Source of the DNA: VYFG01 sp965221795
GTDB lineage: Bacteria; Pseudomonadota; Gammaproteobacteria; Arenicellales; Poriferihabitantaceae
NCBI GenBank assembly: GCA_965221795.1
Contig: OZ244914.1
Coordinates: 1,426,001 to 1,490,000, forward strand
Direction of reading: 5' to 3'
Length of the DNA: 64,000 nucleotides
This document shows, piece by piece, positions 9,407 through 17,856 of the stretch. The position numbers were made by a program, and so were the translations under genes. Below the pieces are notes generated by a model. The model was not told the DNA's origin and did not search any database. It saw nothing but the letters and a program-made list of their open reading frames with translations. Each line of letters begins with the position of its first letter. The stretch's first letter is position 1.

Positions 9407-9432
9407 TTTCGTCATCATTGTATATAATTCCC
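9407..9432 (-). repeat. right terminal inverted repeat, 26 bp
   Basis: Exact reverse complement of 7801-7826, ending ATATAATTCCC at 9432 and followed directly by the second copy of the target duplication. Confidence 0.9.
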
Positions 9433-9440
9433 CTCATGAA
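9433..9440. repeat. 8-bp target-site duplication, right copy (CTCATGAA)
   Basis: Second copy of the octamer at 7793-7800; the codons it supplies lead straight into the C-terminal IS5 transposase segment NRAYEDEE. Confidence 0.85.
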
Positions 9441-9725
9441 CCGTGCCTACGAAGACGAGGAAAGCCGAGGGCTGGCGGCCCGTCTTGGTCTCCAGCCCAT
9501 GATGCCGCCCAAGCGCAACCGCATTACTCCCTGGGAGTACGACCGGACACGGTACCGATGGTGCAACAAAGTCGAGCGGTGGTTCCGGCGGCTCAAGGGA
9601 TTTCGTCGTGTCTTCTCACACTTCGACAATCTGGATATCTTGTTCCTGAGATTCGTGGTCTTTGCATTGATCATGGATGCACTACGTAATGTTAACAATA
9701 TCTAGTGAAAAGATAATTTAAGGGC

Positions 9726-11468
9726 ATGCGGTACAGCGTCGAGGAAATCGAAAGGCAGCTTCGGTCGGGAGAGGATAGTCGCTGGGAATTCAAGCAGGTC
9801 GAATTTTCCGGTGATCGACCGAAAGGACCGACCCGTGATGATTGGGCCAACGAAATCGCAGCCTTCGCCAATGCTACCGGCGGTATTTTGCTCGCCGGTG
9901 TTTCTGATGAAGGGCATGCTATCGGCATGTCGCGTACACAAATAACGAATCTGGACTCTCTTTTGGTGGAGCTGAGCACCGATACGATCAAGCCCGCTAT
10001 CCGAATTCATACACACCACATCGAACTACCCAACGGTAGGCTGATCCTGCTGGTCGAGGTGCCGGGGAGCGATTCGGTGCATGACAGCCCTGGAGGGGTC
10101 TACATTCGGGTGGGGGCATCGAAAAGGCTCATGGGAGGGGACGAGCGACTTCGACTGGCTCAACGGCGATCGCAAGCCCGGTTTCTGTGGTTCGACAAAC
10201 AGCCAGTACGGGAAACCGGTTTCAATACATTGGCCCAAGCATTATGGAAACCGCTACTAAGTGCGCAGGGGGCGGCCGAACCCGAAGCGGCACTTGGAAA
10301 ACTAGCGCTTCTGGGCGATGATGATGTTGGAGTATTGCGCGCTACTGTCGCAGGCATCCTGCTGTGTACTCCAAATCCTGAGCGGTGGCTGCCCAACGCA
10401 TGTATCACTGCCACCAGATATCGGGAGGGAGATCGTACTTCAAGCCAGATTGATTCTCTGGAGATCACAGGTCCGCTGAACGAACAGATCGCAACTGCGG
10501 TTACCTTTGTCACCAGAAACATGCTGGTCGCGGCACGTAAAGATCCGGCACGTTCCGATCTTCCCCAGTACAGCAGCAAGGCCGTGTTCGAGGCATTGGT
10601 GAATGCGGTTGTCCATCGAGACTATTCGATCAAGGGGAGCAAAATTCGTCTATCCATGTTCGATGACCGTCTGGAAATCCAGTCGCCTGGTGCCTTGCCA
10701 AACAACCTTACCCTGGAAAGTATGGCCTTAAGGCAGTCTACCCGCAACGAAGCCCTGGTCTCCATAATGGCGCGAATGCCTGTCGGCGAAACCCGTGGAG
10801 GCGAAGACCGTCGTTCTTTTATGGAGCGACGAGGAGACGGGGTTCCGATCATCCAGCGTGAGACTTGGGAACTGTGCGGCAGATATCCCGAGTACAGGAT
10901 CATTGACGATTCAGAGATTCGCCTTGTCATTCCTGCCGCTATCCAGGAACCGACTCCAGCCCGCATTGTCATCTCTGTCCGGTCTGCGGGACAACCCCTG
11001 CGGGGTGCCGACCTTCTCCTCCTTTATCCGAACAAGACCTGGAAGCAGGGAATAACGGATAAAAAGGGAGAGGCGGCAGTTGATCTTCATACGACGCAAC
11101 TGCCCATGATCGTGTTCGCATCCGCATCCGGGCATGCGGCTCACCTGGAAACTTGGACGCCAAGTGAACGAGCACTTTCGATTGATCTGAATACCCTGCC
11201 AAGAGGCGGTAGTGTCATTTTTCCAGAAGCTACCGGCTACCTTCCAGGATTAAGGGGAAGATTGAACCCCATTCGCGATAGTCTTGATCGAACCCACCTC
11301 TATGCATCGAATATATCCATCAATGGAGGCCAAAAGCAGCCTGTCAACTTCTTCCCCGGAGACGACCTGCAAGCAGTCGATGCTGAAGGCACGGAATTGC
11401 AAATAAGAGTCGTCGAGATTGTCGGTCGGTCGGCGCTTGTCGAATACCGTACACCCAACTCCGAATGA
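9726..11468 (+). CDS. AlbA_2/Schlafen-type ATP-binding protein with RecG-like C-terminal module
   Basis: A 580-residue cytoplasmic protein. Residues 1-125 form an AlbA_2 (Schlafen AAA_4) domain: SRWEFKQVEFSGD, WANEIAAFANATGGILLAGV and the GGVYIRVGASKRLM end motif. Residues 190-340 match the putative DNA-helicase/HATPase_c_4 module, with the ATP-lid motif EALVNAVVHRDYSIKGSKIR and LEIQSPGALPN. From about 400 a further 170 residues (VRSAGQPLRGADLLLL, beta-rich) are not part of the usual architecture. The ATG at 9726 has AAGGG 2 bp upstream and lies just after the broken IS5. Such proteins are annotated as regulators or helicases; several AlbA_2 proteins sit in defence islands. No partner gene lies beside it. 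Confidence 0.8.
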   Translation: MRYSVEEIERQLRSGEDSRWEFKQVEFSGDRPKGPTRDDWANEIAAFANATGGILLAGVSDEGHAIGMSRTQITNLDSLLVELSTDTIKPAIRIHTHHIELPNGRLILLVEVPGSDSVHDSPGGVYIRVGASKRLMGGDERLRLAQRRSQARFLWFDKQPVRETGFNTLAQALWKPLLSAQGAAEPEAALGKLALLGDDDVGVLRATVAGILLCTPNPERWLPNACITATRYREGDRTSSQIDSLEITGPLNEQIATAVTFVTRNMLVAARKDPARSDLPQYSSKAVFEALVNAVVHRDYSIKGSKIRLSMFDDRLEIQSPGALPNNLTLESMALRQSTRNEALVSIMARMPVGETRGGEDRRSFMERRGDGVPIIQRETWELCGRYPEYRIIDDSEIRLVIPAAIQEPTPARIVISVRSAGQPLRGADLLLLYPNKTWKQGITDKKGEAAVDLHTTQLPMIVFASASGHAAHLETWTPSERALSIDLNTLPRGGSVIFPEATGYLPGLRGRLNPIRDSLDRTHLYASNISINGGQKQPVNFFPGDDLQAVDAEGTELQIRVVEIVGRSALVEYRTPNSE

Positions 11469-11890
11469 TCACTGATATCTTGAGGAACTGCGTTGCAACT
11501 GCGTTGATTTTTCACTCGCCCTATTTTCTCGATTAGGCCTGTGGCGGGCGGTGCCCGGGACGGACGAATCGGAATAGAGAGGTGAGGGATGTCCCACCAC
11601 CTGAGGAACCTGCTTATTCGTACTGATCAGAAACATTGGTAAGGAGAATTACTCTCGCCTGTTGAATCAAACCTCTGTATCAAGTATTACCGGAATTTAC
11701 TCCGCCTTCGGTCGCACTACATGGCCCTCCAGACACCATTTTTGCACCTCTAGAATCCCTTATCCAAGGGTTCCGGGTGATCGATCAATCGACTTTCTTG
11801 CACGACTCTGAGGGGAAGATGTATGCTTGCCATGCCATGAAACAATTGTATAATGACGGACAGTGTGGTGAACAGTGAAGAGTACAGGCA
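11469..11890. other. intergenic region, nothing recognised
   Basis: No convincing reading frame on either strand. The AT-rich part after about 11830 (CAATTGTATAATGACGG) contains a plausible -10 element (TATAAT) and probably holds the promoter of the Yip1-cco block. Confidence 0.4.
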
Positions 11891-12493
11891 GTGAAAATCG
11901 GCTTGATCATCAATTTGATACTCCACCCTTCTGCTGGCTGGGAAGCCGTTAAGTCCGAGGCTTTGTCCGTGAAAGGGTGCTATGCCCGGTATGTCATACC
12001 CCTAGCCCTCATTGCCCCCATCGCGGCTTTCATCGGCACCTCCAGGGTGGGTTGGCGAGTGGGCAGCGGGGATGTGGTTCGACTGACTTCTGACAGCGCA
12101 TTGCAGATTGCGGTGCTCATGTATTTTGCCGTCTTGGTTGTGGTATACATAGTCGCACGGATGATCCACTGGATGGCACAAACCTACGATTCCAGCCAGA
12201 CTCTGGCGAGATGCTTTTCCCTGGCAGCATTCACTGCGGCCCCTCTTTTTCTGGTGGGGGTGACCATGCTCTACCCCATGCCTTGGTTCGTGTACTTTCT
12301 GGGGCTCCCGGCACTGGGCTACACGGTAGCACTGCTGTATACCGGCGTGCCAATCATGATGGGAGTCAATAAGGAGCAAGGGTTCCTGTTTTCCAGTGCT
12401 ATCCTGGCATTCGGGCTGGTCGCCCTGGTAGGACTGATTGCGGTGAGTGTCAGCTTTTGGGGGTTCGGTATTGGCCCCTCTTTCCGCACTTGA
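11891..12493 (+). CDS. Yip1-family integral membrane protein
   Basis: A 200-residue protein with five or six hydrophobic segments and the Yip1 (PF04893) features: an N-terminal PSAGWEAVKSE before the first helix, YIVARMIHWMAQTYDSSQTL and a YPMPWFVYFLGLPALGYTVALLY block. Start is GTG at 11891. Yip1 proteins of bacteria are of unknown function; this one precedes ccoN by 49 bp in the same direction and is commonly found near respiratory genes, so it may be co-expressed with the oxidase. Confidence 0.8.
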   Translation: MKIGLIINLILHPSAGWEAVKSEALSVKGCYARYVIPLALIAPIAAFIGTSRVGWRVGSGDVVRLTSDSALQIAVLMYFAVLVVVYIVARMIHWMAQTYDSSQTLARCFSLAAFTAAPLFLVGVTMLYPMPWFVYFLGLPALGYTVALLYTGVPIMMGVNKEQGFLFSSAILAFGLVALVGLIAVSVSFWGFGIGPSFRT

Positions 12494-12542
12494 CAGGACC
12501 CATGCCTCCCCTATCGTCACCGAATCTCTGCACAGCCGTATC

Positions 12543-13964
12543 ATGAGCACAACCAGCGCGGAAGTCTACAACTACAAGGTGGTCAGGCAGTTCGCGATCA
12601 TGACCGTTGTATGGGGAATCGTCGGCATGTTGGTTGGGGTGTTGATTGCTGCCCAACTGGTTTGGCCGGCTTTGAATTTCGACACTCCATGGCTGACCTT
12701 CGGTCGACTGCGTCCACTCCATACCAATGCCGTCATTTTCGCCTTCGGCGGTTGTGCCCTCTTTGCCACGTCCTATTATGTGGTCCAGCGCACCTGTCAT
12801 GTGCCCTTGGCCCTGGGACCCCTGGCATCTTTCACGTTCTGGGGATGGAACCTGGTCATTGTTCTGGCGGCCATTACCCTGCCCCTTGGCATCTCCTCCA
12901 ACAAGGAATATGCGGAACTTGAGTGGCCGATCGACATCCTGATTGCCGTGGTATGGGTGAGTTATGCCGTGGTCTTTTTTGCCACCATCATTCAGCGCCG
13001 GATCAAGCATATCTATGTTGCCAACTGGTTTTTCGGGGCCTTTATCGTCACCGTCGCGATTCTGCATATTTTCAATAGCCTGGAACTGCCGGTCACGCTC
13101 ACCAAGTCCTACTCCATTTATTCCGGGGTCCAGGATGCAATGGTACAGTGGTGGTATGGGCACAATGCAGTGGGGTTTTTCCTGACAGCCGGGTTTCTCG
13201 GCATCATGTACTATTTCATTCCCAAGCAGGCCAATCGTCCGGTGTACTCCTACCGGCTATCGGTGGTGCATTTCTGGTCGCTTGTCTTCACCTATATCTG
13301 GGCCGGTCCCCACCACCTTCACTATACCGCGTTGCCGGACTGGGCCCAGTCGTTGGGAATGGTGTTCTCGTTGTTGTTGCTGGCCCCCTCGTGGGGCGGC
13401 ATGATCAACGGCATCATGACCCTCTCCGGGGCCTGGCACAAGTTGCGCACGGATCCGATCCTGAAGTTTCTGATTGTTTCCGTGTCCTTTTACGGCATGT
13501 CGACTTTCGAAGGACCGATGATGTCCATCAAGACGGTCAACTCCTTGTCCCACTACACGGACTGGACAATCGGGCATGTCCACTCCGGTGCCTTGGGTTG
13601 GGTCGGCATGGTTTCCATGGGGGCTCTCTACTACCTGATACCCCGGCTGTACGGACAGAAAATCTACAGCCTCAAGTTGATTGACCTGCATTTCTGGATG
13701 GCCACGGTCGGTATTGTCCTTTACATCACCTCAATGTGGATTTCCGGCATCATGCAGGGCCTGATGTGGCGTGCTGTCAACGAAGACGGGACCCTGATCT
13801 ACAGCTTCATCGAAACCGTGGAAGCCATGCATCCTTATTATCTGGTGCGGTTCCTCGGCGGCCTGATCTATCTTGCCGGCATGCTGCTCATGGCATACAA
13901 CGTATACATGACCATCAGGAGCGGCAAGGCAGAGAACGCCCCTGTAGTAGCCCCTGCACACTGA
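12543..13964 (+). CDS. ccoN: cbb3-type cytochrome c oxidase subunit I
   Basis: The catalytic subunit, 473 residues and twelve membrane helices, the usual length. Haem and copper ligands are visible: the low-spin haem His in PLHTNAVIFAFGG, WYGHNAVGFFLTAGFLG (CuB region), the HH pair in AGPHHLHYTALPDW, and HVHSGALGWVG near residue 345, which ligates haems b and b3. It reduces oxygen to water in the inner membrane with high affinity. The ATG at 12543 is preferred over 12447, which overlaps the Yip1 gene in another frame. First gene of the structural set ccoNOQP. Confidence 0.95.
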   Translation: MSTTSAEVYNYKVVRQFAIMTVVWGIVGMLVGVLIAAQLVWPALNFDTPWLTFGRLRPLHTNAVIFAFGGCALFATSYYVVQRTCHVPLALGPLASFTFWGWNLVIVLAAITLPLGISSNKEYAELEWPIDILIAVVWVSYAVVFFATIIQRRIKHIYVANWFFGAFIVTVAILHIFNSLELPVTLTKSYSIYSGVQDAMVQWWYGHNAVGFFLTAGFLGIMYYFIPKQANRPVYSYRLSVVHFWSLVFTYIWAGPHHLHYTALPDWAQSLGMVFSLLLLAPSWGGMINGIMTLSGAWHKLRTDPILKFLIVSVSFYGMSTFEGPMMSIKTVNSLSHYTDWTIGHVHSGALGWVGMVSMGALYYLIPRLYGQKIYSLKLIDLHFWMATVGIVLYITSMWISGIMQGLMWRAVNEDGTLIYSFIETVEAMHPYYLVRFLGGLIYLAGMLLMAYNVYMTIRSGKAENAPVVAPAH

Positions 13965-13984
13965 TCTACAGTCCGGCATTCATC

Positions 13985-14596
13985 ATGTCTATTCAGCAGA
14001 AAGCGGAAAAGAACATCGGGTTAATGATCGTGCTGGTCATCCTGCTCGTCAGCGTCGGCGGCCTGGTCCAGATTGTTCCTCTTTTTTTCCAGACTTCCAC
14101 CACTGAACCGGTCGACGGACTGACTCCCTATGATGCCTTGTCCTTGGCCGGACGCGACTTGTACATACGGGAGACCTGTGTTTCCTGTCATTCCCAAATG
14201 ATCCGGCCCTTTCGTACCGAAACCGAGCGCTACGGGCACTATTCCGTGGCAGGAGAGTTTGTGTATGACCGACCATTTCTCTGGGGCTCCAAACGGACCG
14301 GACCAGATCTCGCCAGGGTGGGCGGACGCTACAGCGACGACTGGCATCGGATTCACCTGATCAATCCGCGCGATGTGGTCCCCGAATCCATCATGCCTGC
14401 ATATCCCTGGCTGGATGAGAATCCCCTCGATTCTTCCACGATCCAGGCCCGGATGCGAGCATTGCAGAAACTCGGTCATCCATATACGGACGAAGAGATC
14501 TCCACCGCACCGGCCGCCCTGGAAGGCAAGACCGAAATGGATGCCATGATTGCCTATCTCCAGGGTTTGGGCACCCTGATTCCCAATCGCCGATAG
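13985..14596 (+). CDS. ccoO: cbb3-type cytochrome c oxidase subunit II (mono-haem)
   Basis: A 203-residue membrane-anchored c-type cytochrome. One N-terminal helix (IGLMIVLVILLVSVGGLVQI) is followed by the haem site CVSCH in YIRETCVSCHSQMIRPF and the axial Met region PESIMPAYPWL, as in FixO/CcoO. It passes electrons from CcoP to CcoN. The ATG at 13985 is 20 bp after the ccoN stop; the longer open frame from 13736 overlaps ccoN and is not real at its 5' end. Confidence 0.95.
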   Translation: MSIQQKAEKNIGLMIVLVILLVSVGGLVQIVPLFFQTSTTEPVDGLTPYDALSLAGRDLYIRETCVSCHSQMIRPFRTETERYGHYSVAGEFVYDRPFLWGSKRTGPDLARVGGRYSDDWHRIHLINPRDVVPESIMPAYPWLDENPLDSSTIQARMRALQKLGHPYTDEEISTAPAALEGKTEMDAMIAYLQGLGTLIPNRR

Positions 14597-14606
14597 GGGG
14601 CTGGAG

Positions 14607-14783
14607 ATGACTTTTCATATCCTGTGGACGATTACCCTACTGGTGGTGTTTGTGGCCATCGTGGTCTGGGCATGGAGCGGCCGCCGCAAGCAGGATTTTG
14701 CGGAAGCGGCCAACTTGCCGTTGGAGGATGACCGCATGACATCCGACTCGGACCCTGACCATTTCACCCGCACCGGAGGCTGA
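14607..14783 (+). CDS. ccoQ: cbb3-type cytochrome c oxidase subunit IV
   Basis: A 58-residue protein with one membrane helix (ILWTITLLVVFVAIVVWAW) followed by SGRRKQDFAEAANLPLEDD, the typical short cytoplasmic tail of CcoQ, which stabilises CcoP in the complex. A GGAG element lies directly before the ATG at 14607. It fits exactly between ccoO and ccoP, with 2 bp before the ccoP start. Confidence 0.9.
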   Translation: MTFHILWTITLLVVFVAIVVWAWSGRRKQDFAEAANLPLEDDRMTSDSDPDHFTRTGG

Positions 14784-14785
14784 CC

Positions 14786-15700
14786 ATGTCGGATTTCGTG
14801 AGTGAGTTCTGGAGTTGGTACATCATCATTCCCACCGTGCTGAGCCTGGTATTCTGTGTGGTCCTGATCATTTCGAACATCACCACGCCAAAGTCAGGGG
14901 AGGTGGAAACCATGGACCATACATGGGACGAAGACTTGAAGGAGTACAACAATCCGCTCCCGAAATGGTGGCTCAACCTGTTCTACATTACCTTGGTTTT
15001 CGGGGCTGTATATCTACTTTTGTTCCCGGGACTCGGAAATTTCCAGGGATTCCTGCAATGGAGTTCGAAGGATCGGTATGACAACGAGATGCAGGCGGCA
15101 GAAGCATCGTATCAACCATTGTACGACGCCTATCTCACCGCTTCCCTGGAAGAGCTTGCCAGCAATACCTCAGCCATGGGCACTGCCAAACGCCTTTTTT
15201 CCACCAACTGCGCAATTTGCCATGGGGCGGATGCCCGAGGAGCTACTGGCTTTCCCAATCTTCGAGACCATGAATGGCTGTGGGGTGGTGAGGAAACCGC
15301 CATCAAGGCCACGATTGCCGCTGGTCGGAATGCCGCCATGCCGGGCTGGACTGCAGTCATTGGCCAAGAGGGAGTAGAGCAGGTATCGGAATATGTCTAT
15401 TCGCTTACCCGTACCCCTCTCAACCCAAGCTTGGTGGAATCCGGCAAGCAACAGTACAGCACCCTCTGTGCGGCCTGTCATGGCCCGGATGGAAAAGGGA
15501 ATCCAGTCATGGGCGCACCGAATCTCACGGACGACATCTGGTTGTATGGCGGCTCCCTGACCGCTATTCGCCAATCGGTAGCGGAGGGTCGATTCGGTGT
15601 CATGCCCGCCTTCGGGGAACAGCTGGATGAAAGCCGGATTCATCTGTTGACGGCTTATCTCAACAGTATCCGGGAAGACAGTACGATCACTCCCCAGTAG
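14786..15700 (+). CDS. ccoP: cbb3-type cytochrome c oxidase subunit III (di-haem)
   Basis: A 304-residue di-haem cytochrome. Two N-terminal membrane segments bracket the conserved HTWDEDLKEYNNPLPKWW; the haem sites are CAICH (near 145) and CAACH (near 230), with distal Met in AAMPGW and FGVMPAF. It is the electron entry point from soluble cytochrome c. Closes the structural operon; the next gene starts 10 bp later. Confidence 0.95.
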   Translation: MSDFVSEFWSWYIIIPTVLSLVFCVVLIISNITTPKSGEVETMDHTWDEDLKEYNNPLPKWWLNLFYITLVFGAVYLLLFPGLGNFQGFLQWSSKDRYDNEMQAAEASYQPLYDAYLTASLEELASNTSAMGTAKRLFSTNCAICHGADARGATGFPNLRDHEWLWGGEETAIKATIAAGRNAAMPGWTAVIGQEGVEQVSEYVYSLTRTPLNPSLVESGKQQYSTLCAACHGPDGKGNPVMGAPNLTDDIWLYGGSLTAIRQSVAEGRFGVMPAFGEQLDESRIHLLTAYLNSIREDSTITPQ

Positions 15701-15710
15701 ACGGCAACGG

Positions 15711-15977
15711 ATGACAGATCTCCGGGCACTGATTGCTGTGCTGTGGCCCTCGTTTCTGGTGGCGGGCGGCTTCACTGGAATCCTGTTCGCCTTTGTCGAT
15801 CCCTGGACCTTGATGGATAGTCTGCAACTGGATGCCGAATCGCGTCTGGTCGGCTACAGCCTGGTCTTCCTGGCTTGCTGGATTGCTGGAATCATCACCG
15901 CATTCTTCGCCATCTTGATTCTCCGAACCCCGGAACCGAATCCCGGACGAAGGGACCCGCCCGAACCAGCACCCTGA
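15711..15977 (+). CDS. small two-helix membrane protein within the cco cluster
   Basis: An 88-residue protein with two membrane helices (LIAVLWPSFLVAGGFTGILF and YSLVFLACWIAGIITAFFAI) and a proline-rich C-terminus. Its stop overlaps the ccoG start as TGATG, a tight translational coupling. I do not recognise a named family. Its position between ccoP and ccoG suggests a role in oxidase assembly or stability; proteins of this size at this place are commonly annotated as hypothetical. Confidence 0.75.
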   Translation: MTDLRALIAVLWPSFLVAGGFTGILFAFVDPWTLMDSLQLDAESRLVGYSLVFLACWIAGIITAFFAILILRTPEPNPGRRDPPEPAP

Positions 15978-17356
15978 TGACAGAGCAAGCCCCGACGATC
16001 CAGCAGGAGCTTTACGAGAAACGTCAGCACATCTACCCGCGGCAAGTCAGCGGAATCTTTGCCCGCCTTCGGGTGACTGCGGTGCTGGTCTTGCTTGGCT
16101 TGTACTACGGGGTCCCATGGATTCCCTGGGATGGACGTCAGGCCGTGCTGTTTGACCTGCCTGCACGCAAGTTCTACATTTTTGATATGGTATTGTGGCC
16201 GCAGGACTTCATCTACCTCTCCGGCCTGCTAATCGTTGCGGCACTGTCACTGTTTTTTTTCACCGCCATCGCCGGACGTCTCTGGTGTGGTTATGCGTGC
16301 CCGCAGACAGTATGGACCGAAGTGTTCTTGTGGATTGAACGATGCATCGAGGGGGATCGCAACCGGCGTATCAAGCTGGACAATGCGCCAATGGATGGAC
16401 GCAAGTTCCGCCTGAAGTGTACCAAGCACACCATCTGGATTCTGTTTTCGCTCTGGACTGGTTTCACTTTCGTCGGATACTTTACGCCCATTCTGCAACT
16501 GGGTGACAAGATCCTGCACCTATCCACCGGATTCTGGGAGACATTCTGGATTTTATTTTACGGTTTCGCCACCTACGGCAATGCCGGATGGATGCGCGAA
16601 CAGGTATGTATCTACATGTGTCCGTACGCGCGATTCCAGAGCGCCATGTTCGATCCGAATACACTGATCATTTCCTATGATGAGAACCGTGGTGAACCCC
16701 GCGGGCACCGGACCTATCGAGACGACCCGAACGACAAGGGTCTTGGCGACTGCATCGACTGTACACTTTGCGTTCAAGTCTGTCCAACCGGCATTGATAT
16801 TCGGGAGGGGCTGCAATACCAGTGCATTGGATGTGCAGCTTGTGTGGATGTGTGCGATCAGGTTATGGAAAAGATGTCCTACCCCAAGGGGCTGATCCGA
16901 TACACCACGCTGAACGCCCTGGAGTCCCGGACTACCCGACTATTCCGACCCCGGGTGGTCATATACGGCGCGATACTGCTGACCATAATGGGAGTGCTGG
17001 TCTATGGCCTGCTCAACCGCTCTCCGGTAGAACTGGATATCATCCGTGATCGCAATGTACTGTATCGAGTCACCGACCTGGGCCTGGTGGAAAACATTTT
17101 CACCCTGAAGATTCTCAACAAAGACCGGGAGGGACATCATTTTCGGGTCGAGGTGGAAGGATTGCCCGGAGCACGAATCGATACGGATGGCGGCGGTTTC
17201 GTCCCATCAGGCGAAGTAGCCGAAATCATCACCCGGGTACAGGTTGATCCATCCGATCTCAAGCAGCCATCAACAGATGTCTTTTTCCGCGTAGTGGCGG
17301 AAGATGATCCCGGCATTGCCCACCGGGATGAAGCCAGGTTTCTGAAACCCCGATGA
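15977..17356 (+). CDS. ccoG: cbb3 oxidase assembly protein, polyferredoxin-type Cu reductase
   Basis: A 459-residue integral membrane protein of the CcoG/FixG/RdxA family: five or six helices, then two 4Fe-4S sites (CIDCTLCVQVCPTGIDIR and CIGCAACVDVCDQVMEKM near residues 255-300), ending in a periplasmic Ig-like FixG_C domain. Family knowledge: CcoG reduces Cu(II) to Cu(I) for insertion into CcoN. The ATG at 15977 gives the TGATG overlap with the preceding gene and starts the expected N-terminus (MTEQAPTIQQELYEKRQHIY). Confidence 0.95.
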   Translation: MTEQAPTIQQELYEKRQHIYPRQVSGIFARLRVTAVLVLLGLYYGVPWIPWDGRQAVLFDLPARKFYIFDMVLWPQDFIYLSGLLIVAALSLFFFTAIAGRLWCGYACPQTVWTEVFLWIERCIEGDRNRRIKLDNAPMDGRKFRLKCTKHTIWILFSLWTGFTFVGYFTPILQLGDKILHLSTGFWETFWILFYGFATYGNAGWMREQVCIYMCPYARFQSAMFDPNTLIISYDENRGEPRGHRTYRDDPNDKGLGDCIDCTLCVQVCPTGIDIREGLQYQCIGCAACVDVCDQVMEKMSYPKGLIRYTTLNALESRTTRLFRPRVVIYGAILLTIMGVLVYGLLNRSPVELDIIRDRNVLYRVTDLGLVENIFTLKILNKDREGHHFRVEVEGLPGARIDTDGGGFVPSGEVAEIITRVQVDPSDLKQPSTDVFFRVVAEDDPGIAHRDEARFLKPR

Positions 17357-17856
17357 AACGCGATCCCATTCCTATTCCGGTGCGCCGCTGGTTTCAGGAG
17401 CCCATGGTCTGGATGGTGATCGCCATTCCGGCGACGGCAGTAGTGGTGGGTATGCTGATGCTCAGCCTGTCGGTCCGGCATTACGATGGCCTCGTTGCCG
17501 ATGACTACTACAAGCGCGGCCAGGAGATTAATCGGAGCCTGGAGCGGGACCAGCAGGCACGCCAATATGCGATTTCTGCCAAACTGCAGACTGTGGCCGA
17601 TGAAATTGTCCTGGATCTCCATCACGACGGCCGTCTGGTGCAGCCGGCTACCCTGGATCTTCATCTGTTCCACCGGACCCGGACCGGTCGGGATCATTCG
17701 GTCGTGCTGACGGCAGGGCCGGATGGCTTCTACCGGGGTGCCCTGGGAGGTGAAATCTCTGGCCGGTTCGTAGTACAGCTGGAAAGCACAAAATGGCGGG
17801 TGAGTGGGGAGATCGAATGGCCATTTGAGGGGATCATTCGCCTTCACGGTACATGA
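17353..17856 (+). CDS. ccoH: cbb3 oxidase assembly protein FixH/CcoH
   Basis: A 167-residue FixH-domain protein: one N-terminal membrane helix (VWMVIAIPATAVVVGMLMLS), then VRHYDGLVADDYYKRGQEIN, the strongest family signature, and a periplasmic beta-rich domain. It is needed for stable assembly of the oxidase. Its ATG overlaps the ccoG stop as ATGA, and its stop overlaps the next start in the same way. Confidence 0.9.
   Translation: MKRDPIPIPVRRWFQEPMVWMVIAIPATAVVVGMLMLSLSVRHYDGLVADDYYKRGQEINRSLERDQQARQYAISAKLQTVADEIVLDLHHDGRLVQPATLDLHLFHRTRTGRDHSVVLTAGPDGFYRGALGGEISGRFVVQLESTKWRVSGEIEWPFEGIIRLHGT

Larger units (their letters stand above)
7801..9432 (+). mobile_element. 1,632-bp transposon-like element with perfect 26-bp TIRs carrying methyltransferase cargo
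   Basis: The ends at 7801-7826 and 9407-9432 are exact inverted complements over 26 bp, beginning GGGAATTATATACAATGATG; base 27 no longer matches. The element is flanked by an 8-bp direct repeat and lies inside an IS5-family transposase gene whose frame is restored when it is removed. All inside genes read rightwards: a 5'-truncated DNA methyltransferase/T5orf172 gene, a 61-codon ORF and a 170-codon secreted-protein gene. No transposase or resolvase is visible, so it must be mobilised in trans or is a deletion derivative of a larger element. I do not recognise the terminal sequence as that of a named family. Confidence 0.85.
7278..9712 (+). mobile_element. IS5-family (IS427-like) insertion sequence, copy 1, split by a 1.6-kb element
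   Basis: The transposase is encoded by 7350-7800 and 9433-9705. N-terminal part: LNAILYVAEHGDKWCGLPERFG, NRWSKNGVLDHGFE, THIKVHPDGTDA. The frame slips in a run of seven A at about 7611 and continues as AQSIDKPWG to NRPALLM. The C-terminal part resumes after the inserted element with NRAYEDEE, WFRRLKGFRRVFSHFD and FVVFALIMDALR. Joining 7800 to the base after the duplicated target at 9440 restores the frame exactly (LLM-NRAYEDEE). The left end begins GAGCCTGTTAGCACAACTTG, similar to an end at 45.9 kb. The N-terminal 20 or so codons, including the ATG kept in copies 2 and 3, are missing. Inactive. Confidence 0.75.
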
